DNA of 64,000 nt from Pegoplata infirma (Eukaryota; Arthropoda; Insecta; Diptera; Anthomyiidae), in the NCBI GenBank assembly GCA_963921195.1, contig OY992536.1, positions 328,555,038-328,619,037 on the forward strand, in the 5' to 3' direction. The notes under the pieces were generated by a model, which searched no databases, was not told the origin of the DNA, and saw only the letters and a list, made by a program, of their open reading frames with translations. The translations under genes were made by a program, and so were the position numbers. Below, piece after piece: positions 22,128 through 32,853 of this stretch; position 1 is the first letter of the stretch, and each line of letters opens with the position of its first letter.

Positions 22128-22862
22128 TACAAACAAACAATTTTCAATTAAATCTATTGATTAACAAAATTTAAATGAGTCAATCAATGTTTTGATTAAA
22201 ATTTTTGTTATTTTCTTTAACTGTCGAATTACAAATTTTCAACACACCAGAATTTTTTGGGTTTTATTTTTTTTATTAATGGCAACATATTGGAAAGTAA
22301 AAAAGTACCAGATAAATTTTTTCATAATTTTGTCATAAGCGTACAATTCATTCGTTAACTCAATTATTATTTGATTGACTATAAATAAAAAATTGATCAA
22401 ATTTTTGATCAAAATCGAAAAAATCACCTACAATTTGATGATTGGTATAACAATTTTCTTAATTGAAGGAATTTTAATCAAAAAATTTATTGAATCCGTG
22501 TTTTTGGTGATTGAAATTCGTTTCAAATTCTTTCTGTGTATGCCGTATAGATTTGTATACACGTTTACCACAGTATGAAAGTATTAACCGGTATTTTTTT
22601 AGTACGGCAAAAAAAATGTTCCTTCTTCCAGACAAATTTGCAAATTATGTAGTAAAAATTTTAGACCAATCATATAAAACTAAGCGCGAATATCATAGAA
22701 CCCAAATATTAAAAATTTTAAAACCGGTCGAACGGTTTTCTAGATATCACTATTTAAAATTTGCAAAAAAAATACCAGTTTTAATAGTGACATATTCAAT
22801 TATTCGCTATGTCATGCTTTATATTGGTCATAAATTAATGTCTTTTAAACTCACCGTTTGAG
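22128..22862. repeat. AT-rich interspersed repeat plus TCGCTC-MITE fragment
   Basis: ACAATTTTCAATTAAATC, GATTGACTATAAATAAAAAA and ATTCTTTCTGTGTAT-type segments up to about 22540 recur at 30955-31165 and 55085-55450. At 22780-22862, CATGCTTTATATTG and TTTTAAACTCACCGTTTGAG match the interior of the MITE at 6415. The short frames here are not protein-like. Confidence 0.5.
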
Positions 22863-23105
22863 AAAAATTTTTTTTTTGAATTTAAATTGAATTTTTATGA
22901 ATCACCTTTTTTTTTAAAAAAATTTCAATCGATGTTTTTTTTTTAATTTTAAGTGATCTTTTATGAATTTGGAGCTTTCAATTTTGAATTTCAAATTTGT
23001 ATCTTTAAATAGAATCCTTTAACTTCAAGTGATCTTTTACGAAAAACTTTTAAAAACTGTGTAATACAAACTAATTCATTATCGGTATTCTGTCAAAAAA
23101 TACTT

Positions 23106-23996
23106 CACAGAAAAAAAATTGTTTTGTGTTGTTGTCTCATTTTTAATTGAAACGTTGTTGTACTAACAAACAATTTAATTGTATTGACAAATTGTGTAGT
23201 TGTTTAAAATACAAATTTATGTCTTTGTCATTACAATTAAATAACACAGCTCTACATGAAAATGCGTATTGGATTCTGGTATGTGATTTATATGGTGTTT
23301 GTTGCACTGAATCCAAATCTGCATCCCAAATATGTCTATCACGTCAGGATTTTGAGTTATTCGTGGTTAAAGTGCCGAAAAAGGCCATTTTGGACCCCTT
23401 TTGAAAGCTTATAATATAAGATCCTGACATGTGATTGACTTGGTAATAAGCTCAGTCAAAAGTATGTAATTTTCTCCATAGGTCAAGATAAAATGTTCTT
23501 GGAATTTAATTTTTTAAAATGGTAAAAAAATCATTAACAAAAAGCCTTCCATTTTTAAAATATTTAGTTTATTTACACAGTGTTTTTTAACAAATTTCCA
23601 TACAAATACACACGTAAATATTAGATTTAAAGCACTTGTGGCTAATGATTTTTTTACCATTATAAAAAATTTAATTCCAAGAAAATTTGATTTTGTCTTA
23701 AAGAGAAAATTACGTACTTTCGAATAAGCTTAATATCAAGTCATTCGCATGTCAGGATCTTATTTTACAGGCGCTCAAAAATGGCCAAAATGGGCCTTTT
23801 TTGACACTATAACCGCGATTTTCTCAAAATTGTGACGTGATAGAAAAATTTGAGTGATCGTCTTGGAATCGGGAAACCAAAACCTATAAACTTTTTTTTG
23901 GTTTCATTCAAAACGCAGCGACAAACCTCAGATTTGTTGAGCGGTGTAATTTTTTTAATACAACAACGTTTTATTTGAAAATAAATATTTTCTGTG
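23106..23996. mobile_element. CACAGAAA-ended MITE carrying a nested foldback
   Basis: CACAGAAAAAAAATTG and AACGTTGTTGTA at the left are inverted at the right as TACAACAACGTT and ATATTTTCTGTG. The left interior matches the element at 29364-29553 (AACAAACAATTTAATTGTAT). The middle is taken by the 23245-23946 insertion. Confidence 0.55.
23245..23946. mobile_element. CAC-type foldback with 3-bp TSD TAA, 702 bp
   Basis: CACAGCTCTACATGAAAATG at the left corresponds to ...TTGTTGAGCGGTG at the right, with TAA on both sides. Inverted internal pairs include TAAGATCCTGACATG against CATGTCAGGATCTTA and ATGGTAAAAAAATCATTA against its complement. It is a shorter relative of 7013-8914. Confidence 0.65.
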
Positions 23997-24448
23997 ACCG
24001 AATGTTTTTAATCAGATTTTTCAATTTAATGTAATTTATTTTTGTTTTTATTTACTTATTTTTTCAATATAATAAAGTGCTAGAAAAGCTTCTGAATTCT
24101 CGTTTCGTTTTTCTAACTGGTTATATTTATGCAAAATTTTGATCTCTAAATGAATAAAATAATTATTCAATATCATTACATGCATATCGTTTCTCTATGT
24201 TAAAAATATTACAAGTAATTAAAAAAAAAATAATTAAATTTAATAAATATTTGAATTTATATTTTATAATCGTGTTGTTGTAAATATATACATACATTTA
24301 AAAGCTTGTATTAACTTAATTGAATTAAACTTTAAGCTGTATAATTTAATTAATCTTATCAGTTAAAAGATAACAAATAAAAATATGTCTTTATACAGAT
24401 ATGAACAAAAACATTGAGCACAACTTATTTCATACTTTCAATACACGA

Positions 24449-25087
24449 ATCGGCCGAATCAACTTTTACCTTAACTTGCGAATCCTGGAATTGTCTGTAT
24501 TGAATATGAATCTGGGGTGCTCCACTACTATATTTCGATGAAAATCAAAATCTTCGCCAAAGTTGTTTTTTAAACATCAAAAAATTAACATTTTCAGCTT
24601 ATCTCGAAAACTATGAGAGATATGAAAAAGTTATCACAAGTGATTTTTTGAGATATCGCTTCCTTTGCGAGTTAATAACACACAAAGTTGCAGTTAATCA
24701 TTTATAAAAAACATAATTCAAAAATATTTTTTTTTGCAACAAAAGCGATCTAATTTAAAAAAAGTTAGTAAATAAAGAAGTTTTAATCGCGGTATTAACA
24801 ATTCGTTATTTAATTTGCGAAAACGCGAATTATTTAGCTCGGATTTTAAAGTTTTATTGCATTTTTCCCGACGAATAACTTTTGTCTTGAGCCATTTTTT
24901 CATATCTCTCATCGTTCCCGAGATAAGCTTAAAATGTAAATTTTTTACGTTTGACCGCTATTTTTTTCAAAAACGGCACTGGCGATAATTTTAATTTTCT
25001 TTAAAATATAGTAGTGAGTCCCCCCAGATTCATCGTCAAAAAAGTTATTTACAGTGTTCGCAACTTGAGTTGTTTCGGCCGAGGCGT
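24449..25087. mobile_element. Diverged foldback, about 640 bp
   Basis: CGGCCGAATCAACTTTTACC and AACTTGCGAA at the left mirror TTCGCAACTTGAGTTG and TTTCGGCCG at the right. Further inside, TATCTCGAAAACTATGAGAG mirrors CTCTCATCGTTCCCGAGATA. No clear duplication flanks it. Confidence 0.55.
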
Positions 25088-25398
25088 GAATAGGATATGC
25101 GCAACACTTTAAAATTTCGAATTTATTAAAAAAAAATTTTAAAAAATGTTACATGTATTTTTAAATTTTATTAAAACTTTAAAGTATTAAGTATTCTATT
25201 GCAATTTTATTATTTTTATTCATATCTGTATGCAAATAACAATAAAAAGAAAAGAGTTTAGTTGTTTTTTTTCATTTTAATTTTTTAAATTAAAGGCTTT
25301 TACTTTGGTGGCGATCCTGTGATAGTTGTCGCCAATGGTAGACTGACAAATAAAATGTTCTTCCAAATTTAAATTTTTTTTTTTTTCTTAAATTTCAG

Positions 25399-26336
25399 AT
25401 TCTCACAATGAAGCAACTACCACTACTGACAGTAACATAAGAAGACAAGATTCAACAACTGAACAGCAGTCTACTTCTACAATGGGTCATACGACCACGC
25501 CACAACAAACTACCGCGCTTAGCACTACAATAACTACTACAAGCCAGACATCAGCTCCAACTACACAACTTACAACATCTACCCAACGCACAACTACTAC
25601 AACTAGCACTACAACAACTTCAACTACTACAACTACGGCAGCTACACCGTTACCCGAAATACGAACCACAGCTACTGAACGCGACACTACCACCTTTGAT
25701 GTCGTTCAAGTATTTAAGTCAGACGATGATGATGAAAACTCCAATATGATTTATCCACCACAAATGCCCGAAGAGAGACCGGCACCACCACCCATACATG
25801 AACCAGAACCCGGCCTACCTTACTATCCGTTGCCACAACCACCGCCACCCTATAGCAACAATAACTATCGACCCAAGGGCAAAGGTGGTAGGATCAATTC
25901 TATTGAAGAGGAACGCACTGCCATGATAATCGGTATTGTTGCTGGCATACTTATAGCGGTTATTCTAGTTATTTTACTGGTGTTGTGGCTGAAATCAAAT
26001 GGCGATCGTAATTATAAAACAGCTGGCGAGAAAACAATCTATGGTACACATAATCCCAATGCCTCCCTATTGGGTAATACCAGCACTAATGGTTCCTATC
26101 ACCAGCAAAGACAACAATCAAATAATCACCATCCCACACAAGATACACGATCGCGTTCGCACTCGGGCATTGCTATGCGCAATAACGGCAACACCGATAT
26201 GTGCAACAGATCGGCGCCGATGAGAGTGGAACGCGTATATCATGACTCCACCGATCATAGTGAGGGTGAGGATCGACCGGGTCTGGTGAAAACGAAAAAA
26301 CGTGATTCGAAAGACGTCAAAGAGTGGTATGTGTAA
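25399..26336 (+). CDS. Nrx-1: Neurexin-1, last exon: stalk, membrane span, cytoplasmic tail
   Basis: The split codon gives Asp, then SHNEATTTTDSN and a Thr/Ser-rich, probably O-glycosylated stretch (about 25400-25690). Next come FDVVQVFKSDDDDENS and a Pro-rich juxtamembrane segment. A 24-residue membrane span (25920-25991, AMIIGIVAGILIAVILVILL...) is followed by the positive stop KSNGDRNYK. The cytoplasmic tail of about 110 residues is rich in Asn, Gln and Ser and ends KDVKEWYV (26322-26333) before TAA. A hydrophobic C-terminal EWYV corresponds to the EYYV PDZ ligand of vertebrate neurexins, which recruits scaffolds such as CASK. The exon has 311 codons plus stop. The long Val-rich frame on the other strand is only the complement of the ACT/ACA repeats. 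No defect is seen. Confidence 0.96.
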
Positions 26337-27190
26337 ATTGTTGATCATTGGAGAATGTTCAACGAACCAAGCGTCAAATTAGCAATAATTACTGTGCATA
26401 AAATACAACACTGTTGTTAATCAATATCGTTATACGGGGCGGGTAAATTTAGTGCAATACATGAGATACAATACTTATTATAGATTATTTAGGTGGGAGT
26501 TCCAAAAACAAAAAAAAAACAAAAATAAATGAATAATTACAAAACTAATTAAAAGAATATAAGGTAAACAAAAAACATCAGTTAATGTACAAATAATTAA
26601 TTAAGATGCAATGAAAATGATAATAATTATACAATATTTCATCAACCAAATTGTATTTGATTTGAAAAAAATTTACACAACATAATTAATTCGTTACTTA
26701 TGCGAATCTAGCAAATATTACTTGGGGAATAATCATACGCTCCCATGCACAATACTAACAAATTTAGATATTTTGGACACGGGTGCGTATGCTTAACCAT
26801 AATTGTTAGATCAGCGTTGATTCGAGATATGCCTTTGGCCAAACAAATATTCTTTCAACATCACTTTGGTTGGTGAGATGTTTTATAAAACCCATTAATT
26901 TTTCAGTTTGTTAATATAACAAAATTTTAACTAATTATCAGGATTGTCACACTCGGTACATTCGTTTGAAGTAAAAAAATTCTTTTGATTCAAAAAATGT
27001 TCACGCGAAACAGATTTGTTTTGCTTTTAAATGTTTGGTACTTAAAGTTTTTTTAAATTAAAAATTGGAAAAATTCCAGACTGTACGAAATGAAATCATT
27101 TTCGAACGAATCCGATGTGATGCGCCTGAATACATATGTATGAATAATTAATATTGAATCAACACTTTTATGAACTCCAAATGCATACAC
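26337..27190 (+). other. Probable Neurexin-1 3' untranslated region
   Basis: AT-rich sequence with no repeat-family match follows the stop. AATAAA occurs at 26524-26529, but the flanks are A-rich and no GT-rich downstream element stands out, so the real cleavage site may be much further on. Neural fly genes often have long 3' UTRs. Confidence 0.4.
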
Positions 27191-27576
27191 AAAGAAAAAT
27201 TTGTTTTAAAACAACTACAAAATAATGTGATATTTTCAAAACATCGTTATAATTCGATCAAGCCACACTAAATAACGAAAACGGCTTGGGAAGGGTCATA
27301 TCGCTCATTTACAAAAAAGAGTGTCGTAACGTGATTTTGTAGAAAACGTCAACAAGATGTCAAAATGTCATATTCACTTCTCATGCACAGAGTATTTTAT
27401 TTCAATTAAAACTTTAATTGTTATAAACCTTAATATCAGCAATACAGCAATAGTTTTGATCATATGATCAATTATTTTTATTTATTCTTTTCTATTTATT
27501 TACAACTCATTTTTAATAAATTCAACCTAACCGAGAACTGGTAACACTGACCGTCGTCTCGTTGTAACGAAAAAAA

Positions 27577-27655
27577 CCAAGGGTTCTGGTGGGAATCGCA
27601 CCCACGACCCCCACGTTCAAAGGCTAGCACGCTACCAACTAGCCTACGGGGGCCC
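27577..27655 (-). other. tRNA-like sequence
   Basis: On the minus strand TAGGCTAGTTGGTAGCG resembles an A box and GTGGGTGCGATTCCCAC forms a perfect five-pair T arm with a B-box-like loop. The acceptor and D stems do not close, so a functional tRNA is unlikely. It is more probably a tRNA-derived repeat head. Confidence 0.5.
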
Positions 27656-27718
27656 CCTTAATATCTATTGAATATTTAATTCATTCAATTAATATTTTTT
27701 TATTAAATTTAATTAATA

Positions 27719-28500
27719 TTTAAATGTGCGATTTTTTTCGAGTCGAAAACTCTTGCACTGCCTCATAAAATAGAACAAATAAGTACATGGGGGGGGGGGG
27801 GGGTTTCGTGTCAACTGACACAACTTTTGAAACCGATGTCTTTCGATCGGGATGAAATTTGCACCAAGGTCAGTCCTATTGGATAGTAGTTCAGACACAA
27901 ATTTTCAACGAGATCGGTCAAGGACTCTCTGAGTTAGAGGGGGTCGAAATTTGATATTTTGGCCAAAGAGGTGTTTTTTCTCATCCATGTAACATCTTAC
28001 CTATTGTTTTTAGCAAAATGTTTAGATAGCCATTTCTTCAATCTTTCGAAAAAAAAAAATTATAAAAAAAAAAAAAAAATTTTAAAGCCAAAACTTTTTT
28101 GACTTTTTCCTCAAATCGGGACTTTTTTTGGCTCAAAAGAAAACTTAGGTCTTTTTCATTAAGAGCTATGGGGTCGCTTAGTGGGATGCGAGTGGGATTA
28201 TTAGGCGTGGGATAGCTCACCAGTTTTCGATTTCGATCCGGGGCACCCTCTAAATTTTATATGTTGTAAAAAGAAAGCATGAGCCAAAAAATAAAGGCGG
28301 TGGGGTGGGGCAATATGGCCCCTCATCGAGGTCAAAGTTGGGCGTAAAGAGGTAAAAATCCTCCAAAAGACCCACAACTGCCCTAAAAACGGCCCTGGAG
28401 GGGTGCAATGTGTGACTGACCTCCATTAATTTTCTGCCCCCAACATTTTTCTCTAACATGCCTAACCTCTATTTCCACTTCCTAATGGGGAGCCCCATAC
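27719..28500. repeat. Interspersed repeat block related to 8928-9330
   Basis: TCGAGTCGAAAACTCTTGCA at the left is loosely inverted at about 28210 (GCTCACCAGTTTTCGATTTC). From 28205, GCGTGGGATAGCTCACCAG, CATCGAGGTCAAAGTTGGG and GGGAGCCCCATACAAAATG repeat the 8928 family. A run of about 15 G lies at 27789-27803. Confidence 0.5.
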
Positions 28501-28984
28501 AAAATGACATTCTTATAAAATATGCTCCTACCGCTCTAACTGTCCATAGGGTACTCCTAGAGAAGTAAAATGTATGACCACGAAGATTTTTTTTTATTGA
28601 AATAAATATTTAATTTTTTTTCTGTGTGCGATTAGCTTAAAAGATTTTCATACGAATTTTTTACACAATATAAAGAATACTTCTGCATCATGAACTTAAA
28701 AATCACGTTATTTTAGATACATCACTTTTTAAATAAATGAGAGATAGATACATGATCTAATAATAATTATTGAACATTGATGTTATGAAAATATACATTA
28801 AAGAAAGGCCTTTCTATTTTCATCCAGCGATTTTCATAAGGATTGTATATGTTGTAAAGAAGAGAAAAGAATGAAGAAGAACTCATGTGAAATTTTACCG
28901 ATAAAAATAATTTCCTATATAACTTTTATTAAAGTCGCTAGGTGACCATAGAAATACGATTCTTGGTAGTTGTGTTTGAACATA

Positions 28985-29157
28985 CACCCTAAAAAAATGA
29001 GTCGAGTTTCCTACTATAAATTGGGTAACTTTCAACAAATTCAAAAAATATACTACTATAAATTGAGTAAATTTCCAATATTTTTAAGTAGAATTACACA
29101 ATTTGTGTAAATTTACCCAATTTATAGTAGGAAACTGAAATCATTTTAATTAGAGTG
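28985..29157. mobile_element. TA-flanked MITE, 173 bp
   Basis: TA+CACCCTAAAAAAATGAGTCG is mirrored by the right end TTTTAATTAGAGTG+TA; GTTTCCTACTATAAATTGGG appears in both arms inverted. It fits a Tc1/mariner-type MITE. Confidence 0.6.
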
Positions 29158-29363
29158 TATATCACTGTGATGTATTTAACATGATAAACATTTCAATTTA
29201 CTATCTAAAAACTAGACAGACTTTTTTCAGAATACGTGGTGCATGCACATTTGATGGCCGAATGAAGTTTTATCATTAACTAAAACTGAATAAAAAAAAA
29301 TTGTTTTTAACCTATCTTATTTCAAAAGAGAGGTCTAAGTCCATGTACAAAGATACCCTTTTA

Positions 29364-29553
29364 CACAAACAAAAAAGTTTGTATTGTATGCTCATTTTCA
29401 ATTAAATCGTTGTTGAATTAACAAACAATTTAATTGTATTGACAAGGAAAATAATTGATATTTAATTCAACAATATGTCAATGAAATTAAATTATCTGTA
29501 AATAATACACCGATTTAATTGATAATGAGCCTACAATACAATTTTTTTTTGTG
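29364..29553. mobile_element. TA-flanked MITE, 190 bp
   Basis: TA+CACAAACAAAAAAGTTTGTA and TGCTCATTTTCAATTAAATC at the left pair with GATTTAATTGATAATGAGCC and TTTTTTGTG+TA at the right. A related element lies at 23106-23996. Confidence 0.65.
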
Positions 29554-29997
29554 TAGTGGCTGCTGATGGACAAACTACGTTAAGCCGCCAAATTTAAAAG
29601 CCCATTCGCAATTCAATATAGCAATGGCACTATTTACCTTTCTGATAAACTTTTCATGGCGAACTATTTTTTTTCTTTTGATTTTCAAAGCCTAGGCAAA
29701 TTGTTATGTCACTCGGCCTTAAGCGTTTGGTAAAAAATGTTTAAATCAATTGGATAACATTAACCCCTTGGCGCCCGGCGATCAAAATTTTTGATTTTTG
29801 AAAGAAAAAATATCACAACTTTTTTTTTGGAAATTTTCCAAACATCCCAAATTTTGTTCGCAGGGTGCCATGGGATAAAATAATCCGATTTGTATCAAAA
29901 TTTGATCAAATGACAGTTTATGTTATGTTCCATAAAGAGGTCAAGGCAAAACACATTGCGAATATATTTTTTTTAATTTCTTAAACAAGAAACAACT

Positions 29998-30683
29998 GCA
30001 ATATACCCTCCAACCACAGTATACTCACTTTGTCATTCCATGTTTAACACATCGAAATATCGGTCGGGGACCCCACAAAGTATATATTTTATTGATCCAT
30101 GATAGAATCTAAGATATTCTAGCGATGTCCGTCCGTCTGTCTGTAGAAACCACGTTGCAGTCCAACCAAACGAACTAGACCGCTGAAGTTTGGCAAGAAT
30201 ATCTCTTATCTTACTGGTAAGGTTAAGTTCGTAGATGGGCGAAATCGGACCAGGAGGGAAAAAGTTCCCCCTTAAAGAACTAAAACAACCCCTGAAAAAC
30301 ACAATTTTTTTACGAGTTTTTTTTTTTAATTTTTGCTCAACAAATGTATAATTTTTATGACATATTATGTTTAGAGACCTGCGCTTGGACCAAGAGGATT
30401 AGAAAACTCGATTTTTTTAGTCCGCCCGCCTTTTTGGGGCGTGGTCATAGAAAATAATTAAAAATAACAATAAAAATGTATTATTTAAGCGTAAACATCA
30501 AATATTAAGCGTAAACATCAAATAATTTGTAAACATTTATGGCAGTGAAAAGTTGTTCCCCACCGACTACGAAAACCCCCCGCCCCCCACACTCCCCCCA
30601 AAAAATACGCACCTTCTATTTTTTTTTTAATTTTGTATCGTGTTGTATTCGGCACAGGCGAATTTAACACTGTTACTTGTTTT
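29998..30683 (-). mobile_element. Helentron-like repeat, nearly full length, 686 bp
   Basis: It runs from CATATACCCTCC-like sequence and GTATACTCACTTTGTCATTC, through TCGAAATATCGGTCGGGGAC and GATGTCCGTCCGTCTGTCTG, to a decayed ATTCGGCACAGGCGAAT hairpin and TTACTTGTTTT. It gives the best view of both ends of the family. Confidence 0.6.
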
Positions 30684-30734
30684 TTTATTCTTTTTAAAGA
30701 AAATTTTTCTTAGTTTCTGAAACACTTTTCACAT

Positions 30735-30935
30735 AGAAAAAGTCTAAGATTTCTGAGATATGTTGCAAATATAAAAACATTTTTTGTGTAGAAAAAGTCT
30801 CAGACATTTTTCTTATAGAAAAAGTCTCAGATTCTGAGACCTTTTTTCTTATAGAAAAAGTCTCAGATTTTGAGACATTTTTCTTATAGAAAAAGTCTCA
30901 GATTCTGAGACATTTTTCGTATAGAAAAAGTCACA
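30735..30935. repeat. Tandem array of about 36-bp units
   Basis: TATAGAAAAAGTCTCAGATT followed by CTGAGACATTTTTCT is repeated about four to five times. Each unit contains the small palindrome GTCTCAGATTCTGAGAC. Confidence 0.7.
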
Positions 30936-30954
30936 GATAAGCTTACAATTCATT

Positions 30955-31165
30955 CGTTAAATCAATCATTATGTATTTTGATTGACTATAAAAAAAATTT
31001 ATCAAATTTGTGATCAAAATCGAAAAACCGTTTGATTAATAAACTATTCAATTAATCACCTACAATTTGATTATTGGTATAACAATTTTCTTTATTAGAG
31101 GAATTTCAATAAAAAATTGATTGAACCCGCGTTTTTGTTGATTAAAATTCATTCCAAATTCTTTC
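30955..31165. repeat. AT-rich interspersed repeat copy
   Basis: GATTGACTATAAAAAAAATT, ACCTACAATTTGATTATTGG and ATTCTTTCTGTGTATTC repeat the sequence at 22340-22545 with small changes. Confidence 0.55.
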
Positions 31166-31246
31166 TGTGTATTCAAAAAATACTATAAATAATGAAAACA
31201 TTGTCTATTACAAGCGTATATATCATGAAAATGACTTGGTTGATAC

Positions 31247-31779
31247 TAGTGCCCCCCATTTCCCGGTTCTCGGTATTCCCGGTTCTGGTACCGGTATTCC
31301 CGGTTCTGGTACCGGTTTCCCGGTTCTAGATTTATTCCCGGGAATACCGGTATTCCCGGTTCTAATCCTGGTACCGGTTCTCAAAATACAAAAAAATACT
31401 ATACCATAAAATATTCAAATTACACTATTTAATCCCTATTTCAGAAATACTAAGTTGTGTTTGTAAAGTTATTTAAAAATCATGTACTTAATTTGTTTGT
31501 TAAATTAAATTAAAAAAAAAAAAAATTAAATGGTGTTTTTCGCATGTTTTGTATATTTTTTTGGTAAAAACGAAGGAAAAAATGTAAATTGCACAAAATT
31601 TTACAAAATATACATCCCGGTAGTACCGGGAATACCGTCAGAACCGGAACCGGGAATACCGGTATTCCCGGAAAAACCGGGAATAGTTCAAGAACCGGGA
31701 AACCGGTACCATTTCCCGGGAATACCGAGAACCGGGAATACTGGTATTCCCGGTACTACGCTACTGACCGTAGGCACTA
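31247..31779. mobile_element. hAT-like element with 8-bp TSD GTTGATAC, GC-rich arrays
   Basis: The termini are TAGTGCC and GGCACTA, with GTTGATAC on both sides (31239-31246 and 31780-31787). Both arms are built from CCGGTATTCCCGGTTCTGG-type units, in opposite orientation in the two halves, around an AT-rich centre. A second complete copy is at 38678-39172 and a decayed one at 58930-59395. The short Gly/Pro-rich frames are translations of the units. Confidence 0.85.
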
Positions 31780-31895
31780 GTTGATACTATCAATTTTATG
31801 ATATATACTTATCGCAACTTGATACTTATCGCGACAGAAAGTTGCCCCCCAACGTCCCCCAACAATCCCTACCACAAAAAAAGCCTTTGCCATTT

Positions 31896-31950
31896 TTTTT
31901 TACATTTTGGAGGGCATAAAAGATTCGGCACAGCTGAATTTAATAACAAT
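31896..31950 (-). mobile_element. Helentron-like 3' end fragment
   Basis: TTTTGGAGGGCATAAAAGAT followed by TTCGGCACAGCTGAA is the family end with a partly decayed hairpin. Confidence 0.5.
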
Positions 31951-32853
31951 TAAATTGTTTGTTAATACAATGTTTTAATTAAAAATGAGTCAAATATACA
32001 ATTTTTTTAAGTTAATATCGATTGTCAATTGAAAAAGATGAGCTCAAATCCATTTTTAATTAAAATTCCATTTTTTTTTTTTTAAACCCGTTAAAAAAAA
32101 TGTTTTTACCACTGCACAGTGGTCGGAGCTGTATGGAGACGGCGGCCAAAAATATTTCCAGCATAGGTATCATCGTGAAACTTCGGTCACGGCTTTTTAA
32201 ATATGTCAGAACTATTTAATGATAAAATGGGAGTGGTTGATGACTCATAACCACCCCCACCCTCTACCGTACCCAAGCACCCACATTTACCCCACGTAAG
32301 AAAAACGAAACTTTGTTTTTAATTCATAACTTTTACAAGACTAGTTTAAAAAGAAAAAATATTGACTTATTAAATATGAAATAATATGTAATAAAACATT
32401 GTAAAAAGGTTAAGGGGGGTTGTTACTAAAAAACAGCCTTAATATTGACAATATTTAAACAGCTATTAAAAAAATAAATTCACAATAATTTTTATTTCTG
32501 TTTTTTTTTATACGAAAGACAAAAATCGATATATTTTAAAAAGTTTTTACAACTCAAATCTTGGTCAAATAGAATTGCCAGGGTTGCCACCCAATTGTGG
32601 GATGCTTTTTTTAAAGGATAAAATTGACTGTAGTTGTACATCAAAAACTACTGATCCGATTTTGATGATTTTTTTTTTTTTTTTGATTTGTAGATTATTA
32701 AAATCTCAAGTACTTATCGTGCCCATATTTTATTATTTTGATCCAATTTTTTTTTTAATTAATGAAAAAAAAAAGAAAAATTTTCCATTTTTTCAGTTAA
32801 CATTAGCATAACTTCAAAAAAAAAAAATCAAAAAACTGTCACGATAAGTACTA

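Larger units (their letters stand above)
10522..25398 (+). other. Neurexin-1 intron of 14.9 kb
   Basis: The intron begins GTAAGT and ends AAATTTCAG. Nearly all of it is mobile or repetitive, listed individually. The island 17900-18680 looks like native low-complexity sequence. Stretches 13638-14310, 17150-17440 and 24000-24440 show nothing recognisable. A short GC-richer stretch at 25296-25376 is discussed under findings. Confidence 0.85.

Noticed and set aside
22511..22861. 116-codon frame near 22.5 kb as a gene
   Set aside because: It spans two known repeat families (an AT-rich repeat and a TCGCTC-MITE fragment) and has AT-driven composition.
25487..25693. Val-rich frame on the minus strand
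   Set aside because: It is the complement of the ACT/ACA-rich neurexin stalk exon and has no independent support.
27577..27655. Functional tRNA gene
   Set aside because: The T arm is good but the acceptor and D stems do not pair, so it is listed only as tRNA-like.
31167..31784. Gly/Pro-rich frames (GIPGSGTG type)
   Set aside because: They arise from CCGGTATTCCCGG repeat units of a hAT-like element and break outside it.
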